This document shows, one piece after another, positions 34,775-43,572 of a stretch of DNA of 64,000 bases. Position numbers and translations under genes: made by a program. The notes beneath the pieces are model-generated. The model ran no database searches. It was not told where the DNA came from and was given only the letters and a program-made list of their open reading frames with translations. Source of the stretch: Dongia_B soli. GTDB lineage: Bacteria; Pseudomonadota; Alphaproteobacteria; Dongiales; Dongiaceae. How positions within the stretch are numbered: position 1 is the stretch's first letter; the number at the start of each line of letters is the position of its first letter. Location of the stretch: assembly GCF_034044715.1 (NCBI RefSeq), contig NZ_JAXCLW010000006.1:62001-126000 (forward strand). Direction: 5' to 3'.

Positions 34775-35310
34775 TTAATCCTCCGCAAATGTGTCTGGCC
34801 GGATGTGCTTTCCGCCCCGGCCGGCGCCGGTGAATCCATCAGTTGCATCAATTTGTGACGACCGCGCGACAGCCGTGACATGACGGTGCCGATCGGCACA
34901 TCCAATACCGCCGCCGTCTCGGCATAAGACAGTTCCTCCACCGCCACCAGCAGCAGGACGCTGCGCTGGTCCTCCGGCAAGGCGGCGAGGCCGCGCAGCA
35001 GATCGCGATGGCGCAGGGCATCTTCCTGGCTGGCCGGCCGCGCGGGCAAGGCGGATTCCGCATCTTCCAGCGACATGTGCAGACCGCGCCGGGTCCTCTG
35101 CCGCAAGCGGCTGGCGGCGAGGTTATGCAGGATAGTGAAGAGCCAGGTCCGCGCATCGCCATCGCTGCGGCGCTGATGCCAGCGGCCGATTGCCCGCTCC
35201 AGGCAATCCTGTACCAGATCGTCGGCTGCCGCGGTGTCGCGCAGCAACGCGCGGGCATAACGCCGCAACGCCGGAATCTGCGGTTCGATCAGCAGCATCA
35301 TGTCATTCAT
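34771..35310 (-). CDS. ECF sigma factor (RpoE-like)
   Basis: Extracytoplasmic-function sigma factor of 179 residues. Region 2 is PALRRYARALLRDTAAADDLVQDCLERAI with the TWLFTILHNLAASRLRQR segment; region 4 is LAALPEDQRSVLLLVAVEELSYAETAAVLDVPIGTVMSRLSRGR. It is cotranscribed with its membrane anti-sigma. ATG 35310 is favoured; an in-frame GTG at 35334 would add eight residues. A possible autoregulated promoter (GGAAA 35373-35369, 16 bp, GTTA 35353-35350) lies just upstream. It is not the EcfG type, as no nepR/phyR is present. Confidence 0.88.
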   Translation of the reverse strand: MNDMMLLIEPQIPALRRYARALLRDTAAADDLVQDCLERAIGRWHQRRSDGDARTWLFTILHNLAASRLRQRTRRGLHMSLEDAESALPARPASQEDALRHRDLLRGLAALPEDQRSVLLLVAVEELSYAETAAVLDVPIGTVMSRLSRGRHKLMQLMDSPAPAGAESTSGQTHLRRIK

Positions 35311-35349
35311 CGCGATGCTTTCGGTCTTCACCACCCGGTTCGCCCAACC

Positions 35350-35373
35350 TAACCCCCAATACCGGCCCTTTCC
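35350..35373 (-). promoter_or_regulatory. Possible ECF promoter upstream of the sigma gene
   Basis: GGAA - 16 bp - GTTA on the minus strand, 40 bp before the favoured ATG. ECF operons are commonly autoregulated from GGAA-type -35 elements. Weak on sequence alone. Confidence 0.25.
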
Positions 35374-35442
35374 AGACTGACGCCGCCATGCCGAACGTTT
35401 GCCCGATGGGGATAAGACGCCGGTCGCCGCCTTTTATTCCGG

Positions 35443-36138
35443 TTAGTCGTCGGGCGCCGGGAAGAGGCGCCGCAGAACCAGATGGGTCGGCCAGAAGACG
35501 ACGATCGGCATCAGCAGGACCAAGGCGGCGAAGTAAAGATGCGGCGGCAGCCAGCCCTGCGGCTTGGCGTCGCCCGGGCCAAAGACGTAGTTGATATTGA
35601 CGGGCAGGTTGGGATTGTCGGCCGGAGCGGGTGGCGGTGGCATGAAGAAATAGCAGATGAAGAACAACACCGTCGCGATCACCGTCCATAGCAGAAAGCC
35701 ACGCCGGTCATAACCGAGACGGTAGACCACCCAGAGCACGAAAAGCGGCAGCCAGAAATGAAAGAAGGAGAGGAAGCGGGTGAAAAATGGAATCGTGTCG
35801 CTGAACATATAGGCCGTCATGCCGGTCATTGGCAGATGGAACAGCGAGCCGATGAAGTCCAGCATCCAGACTGCCTGCGGCACCAATATGCCGACCGCCG
35901 ATGCCGAGGCCAGCAGCGCCTTATCAGTCCAGACCGAGACCAGCGTGAGAAACAAGGCGACATCGCAGAAATAGAGGAAATTGGTCGGCCCGTATTCGCG
36001 CCAGTAGGTCGGCACCAATACTGCCACAAATAGCGTGTAGAGCAGTTTGATCCAAATCGGGATGCCGCGGTCGATGACCGCGAAACTCGAGCGACGGGGA
36101 TGGAAGATCGAGCGCAGGCGATGGCGGCGAAACTGCAT
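35443..36138 (-). CDS. Multi-pass membrane protein of unknown function
   Basis: A 231-residue inner-membrane protein with about six or seven hydrophobic segments, for example WIKLLYTLFVAVLVPTYW, FLYFCDVALFLTLVSVW, ALLASASAVGILVPQAVWM, FWLPLFVLWVVYRLG and TVIATVLFFICYFF, then a PPPPAPADNPNLPVNINYVFG loop and a last helix. I do not know a function. AGGAAGGA sits nine bases before ATG 36138; the ATG at 36147 is too close to it. It lies upstream of the ECF pair on the same strand, 70 bp away, and might be one of its neighbours by regulation. Confidence 0.7.
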   Translation of the reverse strand: MQFRRHRLRSIFHPRRSSFAVIDRGIPIWIKLLYTLFVAVLVPTYWREYGPTNFLYFCDVALFLTLVSVWTDKALLASASAVGILVPQAVWMLDFIGSLFHLPMTGMTAYMFSDTIPFFTRFLSFFHFWLPLFVLWVVYRLGYDRRGFLLWTVIATVLFFICYFFMPPPPAPADNPNLPVNINYVFGPGDAKPQGWLPPHLYFAALVLLMPIVVFWPTHLVLRRLFPAPDD

Positions 36139-36310
36139 CTGTCGCATTCCTTCCTGTATCGGCGGCAGCGATTATAGCCGAAGATGAGAGGCGAGGGGAT
36201 GAAAGGATCGTGCGGTTGGCGCAGCGAAACGCGCTCGGTCGTTACGGCTGTCATTCGGTCGTTTACCAATCTGCTATCCGGCAATCGTACCCCGTCAAAC
36301 TCCACACTCG

Positions 36311-36449
36311 ATTGTCACCCTTGGGCTTGACCCGAGGGTCCACAGCCAAGGTCAAGCGCGATGTCCGATAAGGACGCTGATCCGTATCATGCAGGACGCC
36401 GTTCATCAGTCGTCCCGGTGGACCCTCGGGTCGAGCCCGAGGGTGACAA
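36311..36449. repeat. REP pair (-, +)
   Basis: Cores at 36317-36339 (-, one mismatch: ACCCTTGGG) and 36422-36444 (+, loop TCGAG), 105 bp apart, within the 508-bp divergent gap between the membrane protein and the flavoenzyme. The rest of the gap (36450-36646) shows no gene. Confidence 0.88.
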
Positions 36450-36646
36450 CCTTGTTTGTTGCAACTGCCCTGCGATAGCTGGCGGAGACCGTGGCATCGC
36501 ACCGTGCAGACAATAGCGCGCTGGTCGACGACTGGGTGGCCTGTCCGTGGGAACGAATGACGCATCCGCCGGGGTTGAAAGGCGGCCCGGAGCGGGTATA
36601 GAAGGACGCGGGATAGGATGCGTGCGTAGGAAGGAAAACGGCGTCG

Positions 36647-38326
36647 ATGGCTGAGGAAAAACAGGTGCAGGACGGGCAGAAGCCGGTCACGATCTTCGGG
36701 CCGGATTTTCCGTTTCCGTTCGATGACTGGATCAAGCATCCGGCCGGGATCGGGCGCATTCCGGCGGAGCGCCACGGCACCGAAGTCGCGGTGATCGGCG
36801 CCGGCATTTCCGGCCTGATCGTTGCCTATGAGCTGATGAAACTGGGGCTGAAGCCGGTCGTCTATGAAGCCTCGCAGATCGGCGGTCGCTTGCGGTCGCA
36901 GCCTTTCGAAGGCGCGCAGGGCGTCATCGCCGAATTGGGCGGCATGCGCTTCCCGGTCTCCTCGACCAGCTTCTATCACTATGTCGACCGGCTGGGCTTG
37001 CAATCGAAGCCTTTTCCCAATCCGCTCACACCTGCCGCCGGCAGCACGGTGATCAATCTGGAAGGCGAGACCTATTACGCGCGGACCGCCGATGACCTGC
37101 CGCAGCAATTCAAGGATGTGGCAGCGGCCTATAGCCATGCTTTGGAAGAGCATGCGAATTACACCGAGCTGCAAAAGGCGATCCGCAACCGCGATGTGGC
37201 GGGCATCAAGGAAATCTGGAATCCGCTGGTGCGCGGCTGGGACGAGCGCACCTTCTATGATTTCGTCACGACCTCATCGGCCTTCACCAAGCTTTCTTTC
37301 CATCATCGGGAGATCTTCGGCCAGGTCGGTTTCGGCACCGGCGGCTGGGATTCGGACTTCCCCAATTCGATGCTGGAAATCCTGCGCGTCAATGTCACTG
37401 AATGCGACGACCATCAGCGCCTGATCGTCGGCGGCGTGGAGCAAGTGCCGCAAGGCCTGTGGCGGCGCGCTCCGGAGCGCATCGTGCATTGGCCGCGTGG
37501 CACGAGCCTGGCCGCATTGCATGGCGGTGCGCCCTTACCGGGTGCCAAGCGCATCCAGCGCCGCGCCGATCAGCGTTTCGATGTGACCGATCGCTGGGGA
37601 CGCTGCAAGACTTACGATGCCGTCGTCGCCACTTGCCAAAGCTGGCTGCTCACCACCAGCATCGATACCGATGAGAGCATCTTCTCGCAGAAGATCTGGA
37701 TGGCGCTGGACCGCACACGCTATATGCAATCCTCCAAGACCTTCGTCATGGTGGACCGGCCGTTCTGGAAGGATATCGATCCGGAGACCGGGCGCGATGT
37801 CATGAGCATGACGCTGACCGACCGGCTGACGCGCGGCACCTATCTCTTCGATAACGGGCCCGACCAGCCGGGCGTCATCTGCCTGACCTATAGCTGGATG
37901 AGCGATGCGTTGAAGATGCTGCCCCTGCCGGTGGAACGGCGTGTCGAGCTGGCGCTCTCCGCCTTGAACAAGATCTATCCGAAGGTCGATATCGCCAAGC
38001 ATATCATCGGCGATCCGATCACGGTTTCCTGGGAAGCCGACCCGCATTTCCTCGGCGCCTTCAAGGGCGCGCTGCCGGGCCATTACCGTTATAACCACCG
38101 CATGTACGGGCATTTCATGCAGGCCAAGATGCCGCCCTCGGAACGTGGCATCTTCCTGGCTGGCGATGATGTCTCCTGGATTCCCGCCTGGGTCGAAGGG
38201 GCGGTGCAGACCGCCCTGAATGCGGTCTGGGGTGTCATGACCCATTTCGGCGGCGAGACCTTCAAGGATAATCCCGGCCCCGGCGACGTCTATGACGAGA
38301 TCGGGCCGATTTCGCTGCCGGATTGA
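36647..38326 (+). CDS. Flavin amino-acid monooxygenase, L-lysine 2-monooxygenase-like
   Basis: FAD enzyme of the amine-oxidase family, 559 residues. VAVIGAGISGLIVAYELMKL (48-67) is the FAD dinucleotide motif, followed by VYEASQIGGRLRSQ and LGGMRFPVSSTSFYHYVD. The opening KPVTIFGPDFPFPFDDWIKHP and length of about 560 closely match the bacterial L-lysine oxidase/monooxygenase and tryptophan 2-monooxygenase group, which turn an L-amino acid into the amide with loss of CO2. The C-terminal FAD contact is GIFLAGDDVSWIPAWVEGAVQ. No davA-type amidase or iaaH is adjacent, so the substrate (Lys, Trp, Phe) is open. GTAGGAAGGAAAACGGCGTCG precedes ATG. Confidence 0.85.
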   Translation: MAEEKQVQDGQKPVTIFGPDFPFPFDDWIKHPAGIGRIPAERHGTEVAVIGAGISGLIVAYELMKLGLKPVVYEASQIGGRLRSQPFEGAQGVIAELGGMRFPVSSTSFYHYVDRLGLQSKPFPNPLTPAAGSTVINLEGETYYARTADDLPQQFKDVAAAYSHALEEHANYTELQKAIRNRDVAGIKEIWNPLVRGWDERTFYDFVTTSSAFTKLSFHHREIFGQVGFGTGGWDSDFPNSMLEILRVNVTECDDHQRLIVGGVEQVPQGLWRRAPERIVHWPRGTSLAALHGGAPLPGAKRIQRRADQRFDVTDRWGRCKTYDAVVATCQSWLLTTSIDTDESIFSQKIWMALDRTRYMQSSKTFVMVDRPFWKDIDPETGRDVMSMTLTDRLTRGTYLFDNGPDQPGVICLTYSWMSDALKMLPLPVERRVELALSALNKIYPKVDIAKHIIGDPITVSWEADPHFLGAFKGALPGHYRYNHRMYGHFMQAKMPPSERGIFLAGDDVSWIPAWVEGAVQTALNAVWGVMTHFGGETFKDNPGPGDVYDEIGPISLPD

Positions 38327-38355
38327 CGCGCGCAGACTGTGAATGCCATTCCTGC

Positions 38356-38389
38356 TTGTCACCCTCGGACTTGATCCGAGGGTCCACAG
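38356..38389 (-). repeat. Single REP copy
   Basis: Core 38361-38383 with the A:T stem, 30 bp after the flavoenzyme stop. It may serve as its transcription end. It has no inverted partner, unlike most copies. The rest of the 278-bp gap shows nothing. Confidence 0.85.
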
Positions 38390-38604
38390 TTGGGCCGGAA
38401 TGAGGTACTTTAACGTTCGAAGGAGGTGGAGGGGCTCCATCCCAACGGCGCTCTTCGGTCGCTGCGATAGCCTGTTTGCGATTGGCGCCGTGCGATGGCC
38501 GGCAGCAGAATATTTTTGTCACCATTCTGCGCTTATCACGCCGCCTTATTTGCGGCAACCTTGCCTGTCGATACGCCTTCAACACCCAGCCAAGGAGAAC
38601 GGCC

Positions 38605-39063
38605 ATGAAAGCGCGCCTGAACCCGTACAAAGCTTCTCCCGAGATGATGAAAGCCGTAGGCGATCTCGAAGCCACGGTGGCCGAGAGCGGCCTGGAGCAT
38701 AGCCTGATCGAATTGGTGAAGACGCGTGCTTCGCAGATCAATGGTTGTGCTTTCTGCATTCACATGCATACCCGCGATGCCCGCGCCAAGGGCGAGACCG
38801 AGGAGCGGCTCTATCTGCTGAATGCCTGGGAGGAATCGCCGCTTTATACCGACCGTGAACGCGCGGCCTTGGCTTGGACCGAGGCGGTGACGCTCATCTC
38901 CCAGACGCATGCCCCCGACGAGGTCTATGAGCGGGTGCGCAAGGAGTTCAGCGAAGAGGAGTTGGTGAAGCTCACCACACTCATCGCCACGATCAATGCC
39001 TGGAACCGCATCGCCATCAGCTTTCGCTCGGTGCATCCGATGACGAAGTCGGCGGCGGCTTAA
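38605..39063 (+). CDS. AhpD-like carboxymuconolactone decarboxylase family protein
   Basis: A 152-residue alkylhydroperoxidase-core protein. The redox motif is CAFCIHMH (about residues 49-56: Cys-x-x-Cys then His), with a preceding LIELVKTRASQING as in AhpD enzymes. Such proteins reduce peroxides or serve as disulfide partners. CAAGGAGAACGGCC precedes ATG. It lies downstream of a peroxide-forming type of flavoenzyme, so removal of H2O2 is an attractive but unproven role. Its TAA overlaps the stop of the convergent MFS gene (TTAA at 39060-39063). Confidence 0.87.
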   Translation: MKARLNPYKASPEMMKAVGDLEATVAESGLEHSLIELVKTRASQINGCAFCIHMHTRDARAKGETEERLYLLNAWEESPLYTDRERAALAWTEAVTLISQTHAPDEVYERVRKEFSEEELVKLTTLIATINAWNRIAISFRSVHPMTKSAAA

Positions 39064-40634
39064 CCGAAATCGGCACCGCCGGGTGGCAGCGGCGCTTTCA
39101 CCTCATTGCTCATCTTCCGCAGGCTGACGGCGGCGATGATGGCACTGAAGAAAGCCAGCGTACCCGCCGCCGCCATGGCCCAGCGATAGCCGTTGACAAA
39201 GGCTTCCTTGATCGCCTGCGAGACGGCCGCCTGTTGTGCGGCCGTCAGCATTTCCGGCAGCTGCGCGGCGGCCAGCTTCGAGCGTTCGGCGGCAAGCGCC
39301 TGCAGGGCTTCGGATGGAAGGCCGAGACCCGCTAGTCTGTGATCGAGCGCAACGGCGAACCGATAAGCCAGGATCAGGCCGAAGACCGCGACGGCCATCA
39401 AGCCTCCGGTCCGTGCCGCCATGTTGTTGATAGCAGAGGCGATGCCGACCCGGTCCGATCCGGCGGCCCGCATCGCGGCAACGGTGACTGGGGCGACGCA
39501 GATTCCCATGCCGATGCCGATGGTAATCAGCGCCGGCATGAAGCCGCGCAGGTAATTCGCCTCGGCATCCGGCACCGCCAGCAAGATGAAGCCGCAGCCC
39601 GCGAAAAGCGCACCGGCGATCAGCGGCCGGCGCGGGCCCAGCCGATCCGACACCTTGCCCGCCCAGCGCGACAGGACCGAGACGATGATGACGAAGGGCA
39701 GCAAGGCAATACCGGCTTGCAGCGCATTGAAGGATTGAATCTGCATCAAGCGGAAGGGCACGAAGAACAAGGCGCCGGACAAAGCCGCCCAGAGGCAGAA
39801 GGTGAATGCCTGGATGCCGGCGAAATCGGCGCGGCGAAACAGCTTCATCGGCACCATGGGCGTGAGGCTGCGGCTTTCGACGAAGATGAAAGCCGCCAAA
39901 GCGATGATACCGAGCGCCAGGGTTGCCGGAACTGCCGGATGGGCGAGCCCGGCATGACCGGCTTCGATCAGGCCATAGGTCAGGCAACCGAGGCCGAGCG
40001 TGCCGAGCGCCATGCCCGGCCAGTCGAGGCGATGGCGATGCCGGGCGCGGCTTTCGGGAACACGGCGATACAGGATGGCCAAAGCGATGACGGCGAAGGG
40101 CAGGTTTATCAGGAAGACCCAGCGCCAGGAGGAGATTTCGATCAGCCAGCCGCCGAAGGCGGGGGCGATGGCAACGGCGATGCCGGTCGAGGCGGACCAA
40201 AGGCCGATCGCCTGGCCTTGCCGTTCCGGCGGAAAGGTCGCGGAGATGATGGCGAGGCTGCCCGGCATCATCAAAGCCGCGCCGATGCCCTGTACAGCGC
40301 GTGCGGCAATCAGCGTCATCGGTTCCGGCGCCAGGCCGCAAGCCGCCGAGGACAAGGCGAACAAACAGATGCCGAAGCTGAAGATCCGGCGCCGGCCATA
40401 GAGGTCGCCGATCGCGCCGCCGGTCAGGATCAAGGCCGAGAGCAGGAGCGTATAGGCTTCCACCACCCATTGCGCCTGGGCGAAGGAGGTACGAAGATTT
40501 TCCTGCAGGACGGGCAAGGCGACATTGACGATGGTCATGTCGCTGAAGGCCATGCTGGAGGCGATGATGGTCGCCGCCAGAACCCATCTTTCCCGCATAC
40601 GTTCCGCGGTCGTCCTGCCTGCCATCGTGGTCAT
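39060..40634 (-). CDS. MFS drug exporter, DHA2 family (14 membrane segments)
   Basis: Proton-driven exporter of 524 residues, EmrB/QacA type. Motif A GGAIGDLYGRRRIFSFG (about 72-88), motif C-like ALMMPGSLAIISATFPPERQGQAIG and repeated APAFGGWLIEISSWRWVFLINLP mark the DHA2 group. There are about 14 hydrophobic helices. No EmrA-like adaptor is adjacent. Substrate unknown. It converges with the AhpD-like gene, sharing TTAA as both stops. Confidence 0.9.
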   Translation of the reverse strand: MTTMAGRTTAERMRERWVLAATIIASSMAFSDMTIVNVALPVLQENLRTSFAQAQWVVEAYTLLLSALILTGGAIGDLYGRRRIFSFGICLFALSSAACGLAPEPMTLIAARAVQGIGAALMMPGSLAIISATFPPERQGQAIGLWSASTGIAVAIAPAFGGWLIEISSWRWVFLINLPFAVIALAILYRRVPESRARHRHRLDWPGMALGTLGLGCLTYGLIEAGHAGLAHPAVPATLALGIIALAAFIFVESRSLTPMVPMKLFRRADFAGIQAFTFCLWAALSGALFFVPFRLMQIQSFNALQAGIALLPFVIIVSVLSRWAGKVSDRLGPRRPLIAGALFAGCGFILLAVPDAEANYLRGFMPALITIGIGMGICVAPVTVAAMRAAGSDRVGIASAINNMAARTGGLMAVAVFGLILAYRFAVALDHRLAGLGLPSEALQALAAERSKLAAAQLPEMLTAAQQAAVSQAIKEAFVNGYRWAMAAAGTLAFFSAIIAAVSLRKMSNEVKAPLPPGGADFG

Positions 40635-40766
40635 CGATCCGCTGCCCGGTTGAGATCGTTCAAGAGAAATCGTCCGCCGACCTCTATCACGAAACGCCGG
40701 ACCGGTCCTCAGATTCGAGGCGAGGTTATGTTGAGATTGGGTGACAGGCGCCTTGAACGGACCGCG

Positions 40767-43349
40767 CTATTTCGTCTGCCGACTGGGCGTGCCGGGCGGG
40801 GCTTCGAGGACACCGCCAGGATTATAAGGACGGGGTTTCATCCAGGCGTCAGGCGACTGTTCCGGCGGTGTAAAGCCGGCACCGCCCGAGGGATCGTAGG
40901 GCTGCGCCTTCAACCAGGCGTTGGGGGCCGGCGGCTCCAGATACTTCATTGCCGAGCGCGATTTCTTCGGCTCGACCCGGGCCGGCCCAACCTTCTGCGG
41001 CTCGGTGCCTACCGAGGCCTCGGTTGCATCCGAGCTTGTTCCAGCCGGTTCGGCTTGCGGTTGGACGCTGGCCTGTTGCGGAGCCGGCGCCTGTGACGGC
41101 GACGCTTGGGGCTGTGTTGGTTGCGATTGTGGCGCCGGTGCCGGTGGGGAGGCCTGGCTCTGCGAGGCCGGGCTCTGCGGTGTTGGAGCTTGCGATTGCG
41201 CCGTCGCCGGCTGCGGTGGCGGCGTCTTGTCCAATGAAACGGCAGGCGGCGGTGTCGGCGCTTTCGCCGTTGCCGTGGGCGCTTGTTCGCCTTGCTGCTG
41301 CGATCCCGGCGGCTGCGATCCCGGCTGCGAGGTTGCCGTCTTTTCCGGCGGGGGGCCGCCGAGCATGTCGAGACCCATGGCAACGACGGCATTCAAGCTG
41401 AAGCCTTGCTCGCTCAGTTTCTCGAAACGGGGCTTGAGGTCGGGATAATAATAGATCACAGGTCCGACGATCAAAGCGGCCAAAACCAGCAACACACCGA
41501 CCGGCCGTTCCCAATGCCAGCGTTCGCGCGGCCCAGGCCAGATATCGTCGCCGCTGCCGGCGCGCAGATCCGGCGGCACCGACAGATCGTGCAATTCGCG
41601 CAGGTCGGGCGAAATGCGAAGTTGCGGCCGTTGCTGCATTTCGGGATCGTAGAAATCCGGATCGGCACCGCGATCATAGGCACCGGGATCATAGGCGGGG
41701 TCATAGGCCGCGGGACCATAAGCGGCCGGATTATAGGCATCGCGATCATACGCGTCGCGGCGTCGCTTCTCCGCTTCGCGCGGCGGGCGGTTTTGGGGTT
41801 CCGATGGATTGCGGCGCTCTGCCTGTTGCGGTGCCGGATTACGCCTGTCGTCCGGACGTTGCGCATCGCGTTTTGCCTCGGGTCCGCGGCGCGTCGCGCG
41901 AAAGGCTGCATCATCGTCCTGCTGGCGATAGGGACGTGATGGACGTCCCCGTCCGAGCAACTCCGGCCCCGGGGTGTCGAAATTCGAAATGTAATCGGTC
42001 ATAGGCGCGTCATGCGGCATCGCATTCGGCGGGGGGCTCGGCTGGGGGCTCGGCTGGGCGTTTGGCTGGGTGTTTGCCCGGGGGGTCGGCTGGGCGTTCG
42101 GGCGAGCGCTTGGCGTCGCGTTCGGCCGGGCGCGGAACGGATTGACCGGCGGATTGACCGGTGGATTGCCCTGTGGATGGCTTGGCCGATTACGATCCGA
42201 TGGATAAGCGGGGGCTTGCCGGAATTCAGGCTCGCGTAAGTCGGGCTGGCGGAAATCATCGCGGCGCGGGTGGTGTGGGCCACGCGTCGGCTGTGACTCT
42301 CGCCCCGCCGGATTTTGTGCAGGTCGCATCGGCGGATAGTGCTGGTCAGATCGGAGCTGCGGCCCGGCCTGGCGCAATCCCGGCTGCGCGTCCGGACGAT
42401 GTCCTGACGATGGCAATCCGTTCGGTTGCCGCGCTGGCGGTTGCTGAGCTGCCTGCTGCCGGCGCTGCGCTTCGATCCGTTCGAACACCGAGCGCTGGAA
42501 TTCCTTCAGCGCGAGCGCCTCAGGGTCCGTGGGCTCCGGCCCATTTTTCGCATCCCGTACCGCGGGCTTCGTCGTCTCCAGGCCGATGCGTTCGGCGCGT
42601 GGCGGATCGGTTGGCAACGCCGGACGCGTATCGAAACGATCCGCGTGCCGGGCTTTAGCAAGATTGGGGAAGGGATGCGCGAATTCGTCGTTGGGCTGAG
42701 CGGCGCGCTCTTCAGGCGCGGCTGCCTTTTCCCCCAGATCGTCGCCGCCGATTTCCGGAGGCTCAGTGCTCCCGCTATTGGGGGGCGTGATGTTTGGCGT
42801 TATCGCTTTTTCAGCGGCAAGTGTTTCTGCCGCCGATCTATCCGGCGGCATGGAGACGCCAGAAGCCGGCGCTTGTGCGGTCGGAGCCCGCGTGAGGGAG
42901 TCGCGGGCCGGTTCGCGCGGCTTTGCCGGCGCCGTTGCATCCGCTGCCGGCTTTGCCGCGGCCTTTGCTTCCGAAGTGTCTTTTGCTGAAGTTTTTGCGG
43001 CAGGCGTCGCAGCGGCCGGAGCCTCCTTTGCTGCGATTGGCGCAGCGCCTGTCGCCTCGACCGGCGTTTCCGTGGCAGGCATCTCCGTGGCAGGCATTTC
43101 CGTGGCGGAGGTCTCCGTGGCGGAGGTGTCCATAGCGGGCTTCTGCCTGACAGTCGGCTCCTGCGCCGGTACATCTTTCTCCGCGGCATTATCCGAGGAG
43201 AGCCGGCCACCGCGGCTCAGCCGCGCCATTTCCGCCGCGACCTCCTTCGCAGACATGCGGGAGAGGTCGAAACGTTCCAAATCCTGTCTCGCCGATTTCC
43301 TGTCCACGGCGCTACGCCAGTCCCTTATCGCAGATGGAAGACGCTGCAC
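40767..43349 (-). CDS. Large disordered single-pass membrane protein
   Basis: Unrecognised 860-residue protein. Residues 1-45 form a charged helical N-terminus (DWRSAVDRKSARQDLERF). Then come about 580 residues of low complexity: T/E/A repeats (SATEMPATEMPATETP), Ala/Lys/Pro, Arg/Pro/Gln/Asn-rich, and a tyrosine repeat (DAYNPAAYGPAAYDPAYDPG near 540). One membrane helix (GVLLVLAALIVGPVIYYY, about 637-654) precedes 200 residues of Pro/Gln/Ser/Ala repeats and a final pair of PxAWxKxxPYxPxG motifs (PNAWLKAQPYDPSG, PDAWMKPRPYNPGG). The large N-terminal part should be cytosolic. The start is GTG 43349 with no clear ribosome site, so the true N-terminus is uncertain. Function unknown. Confidence 0.65.
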   Translation of the reverse strand: MQRLPSAIRDWRSAVDRKSARQDLERFDLSRMSAKEVAAEMARLSRGGRLSSDNAAEKDVPAQEPTVRQKPAMDTSATETSATEMPATEMPATETPVEATGAAPIAAKEAPAAATPAAKTSAKDTSEAKAAAKPAADATAPAKPREPARDSLTRAPTAQAPASGVSMPPDRSAAETLAAEKAITPNITPPNSGSTEPPEIGGDDLGEKAAAPEERAAQPNDEFAHPFPNLAKARHADRFDTRPALPTDPPRAERIGLETTKPAVRDAKNGPEPTDPEALALKEFQRSVFERIEAQRRQQAAQQPPARQPNGLPSSGHRPDAQPGLRQAGPQLRSDQHYPPMRPAQNPAGRESQPTRGPHHPRRDDFRQPDLREPEFRQAPAYPSDRNRPSHPQGNPPVNPPVNPFRARPNATPSARPNAQPTPRANTQPNAQPSPQPSPPPNAMPHDAPMTDYISNFDTPGPELLGRGRPSRPYRQQDDDAAFRATRRGPEAKRDAQRPDDRRNPAPQQAERRNPSEPQNRPPREAEKRRRDAYDRDAYNPAAYGPAAYDPAYDPGAYDRGADPDFYDPEMQQRPQLRISPDLRELHDLSVPPDLRAGSGDDIWPGPRERWHWERPVGVLLVLAALIVGPVIYYYPDLKPRFEKLSEQGFSLNAVVAMGLDMLGGPPPEKTATSQPGSQPPGSQQQGEQAPTATAKAPTPPPAVSLDKTPPPQPATAQSQAPTPQSPASQSQASPPAPAPQSQPTQPQASPSQAPAPQQASVQPQAEPAGTSSDATEASVGTEPQKVGPARVEPKKSRSAMKYLEPPAPNAWLKAQPYDPSGGAGFTPPEQSPDAWMKPRPYNPGGVLEAPPGTPSRQTK

Positions 43350-43572
43350 AATTCATCATTCGGATCGTCCCATTCGATCATGTGCAACATCGCAAGGCCG
43401 CACAGACATCTTGCCCAAACATCTCGTATGGCCACGTGGCGCAAGAACGTCCGGGACCACGCCCAGTTCCCTCAGCGTGATCGCTTTATTGTGACTTGCC
43501 TAGTCATAAAATGGTCCTATCCATCTCACGCGCGGCCCGCTTCGATCCTAAAGCTTGCGTGCGGCCTGAAGA

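Noticed and set aside
36550..36575. GGAAC upstream of the flavin monooxygenase gene followed by GGTT
   Set aside because: The spacer to GGTT is 18 bp against 16-17 in the accepted EcfG-type promoters; probably chance.
39103..40587. 494-codon second minus-strand frame inside the MFS gene
   Set aside because: Same strand but shifted frame; the MFS frame has clear membrane helices and motifs, this one does not.
39339..41096. 585-codon plus-strand open frame
   Set aside because: Antisense to the MFS exporter and the disordered protein gene; open frames on the opposite strand are common in GC-rich genes. Codon content is Gln/Arg/Asp-rich noise.
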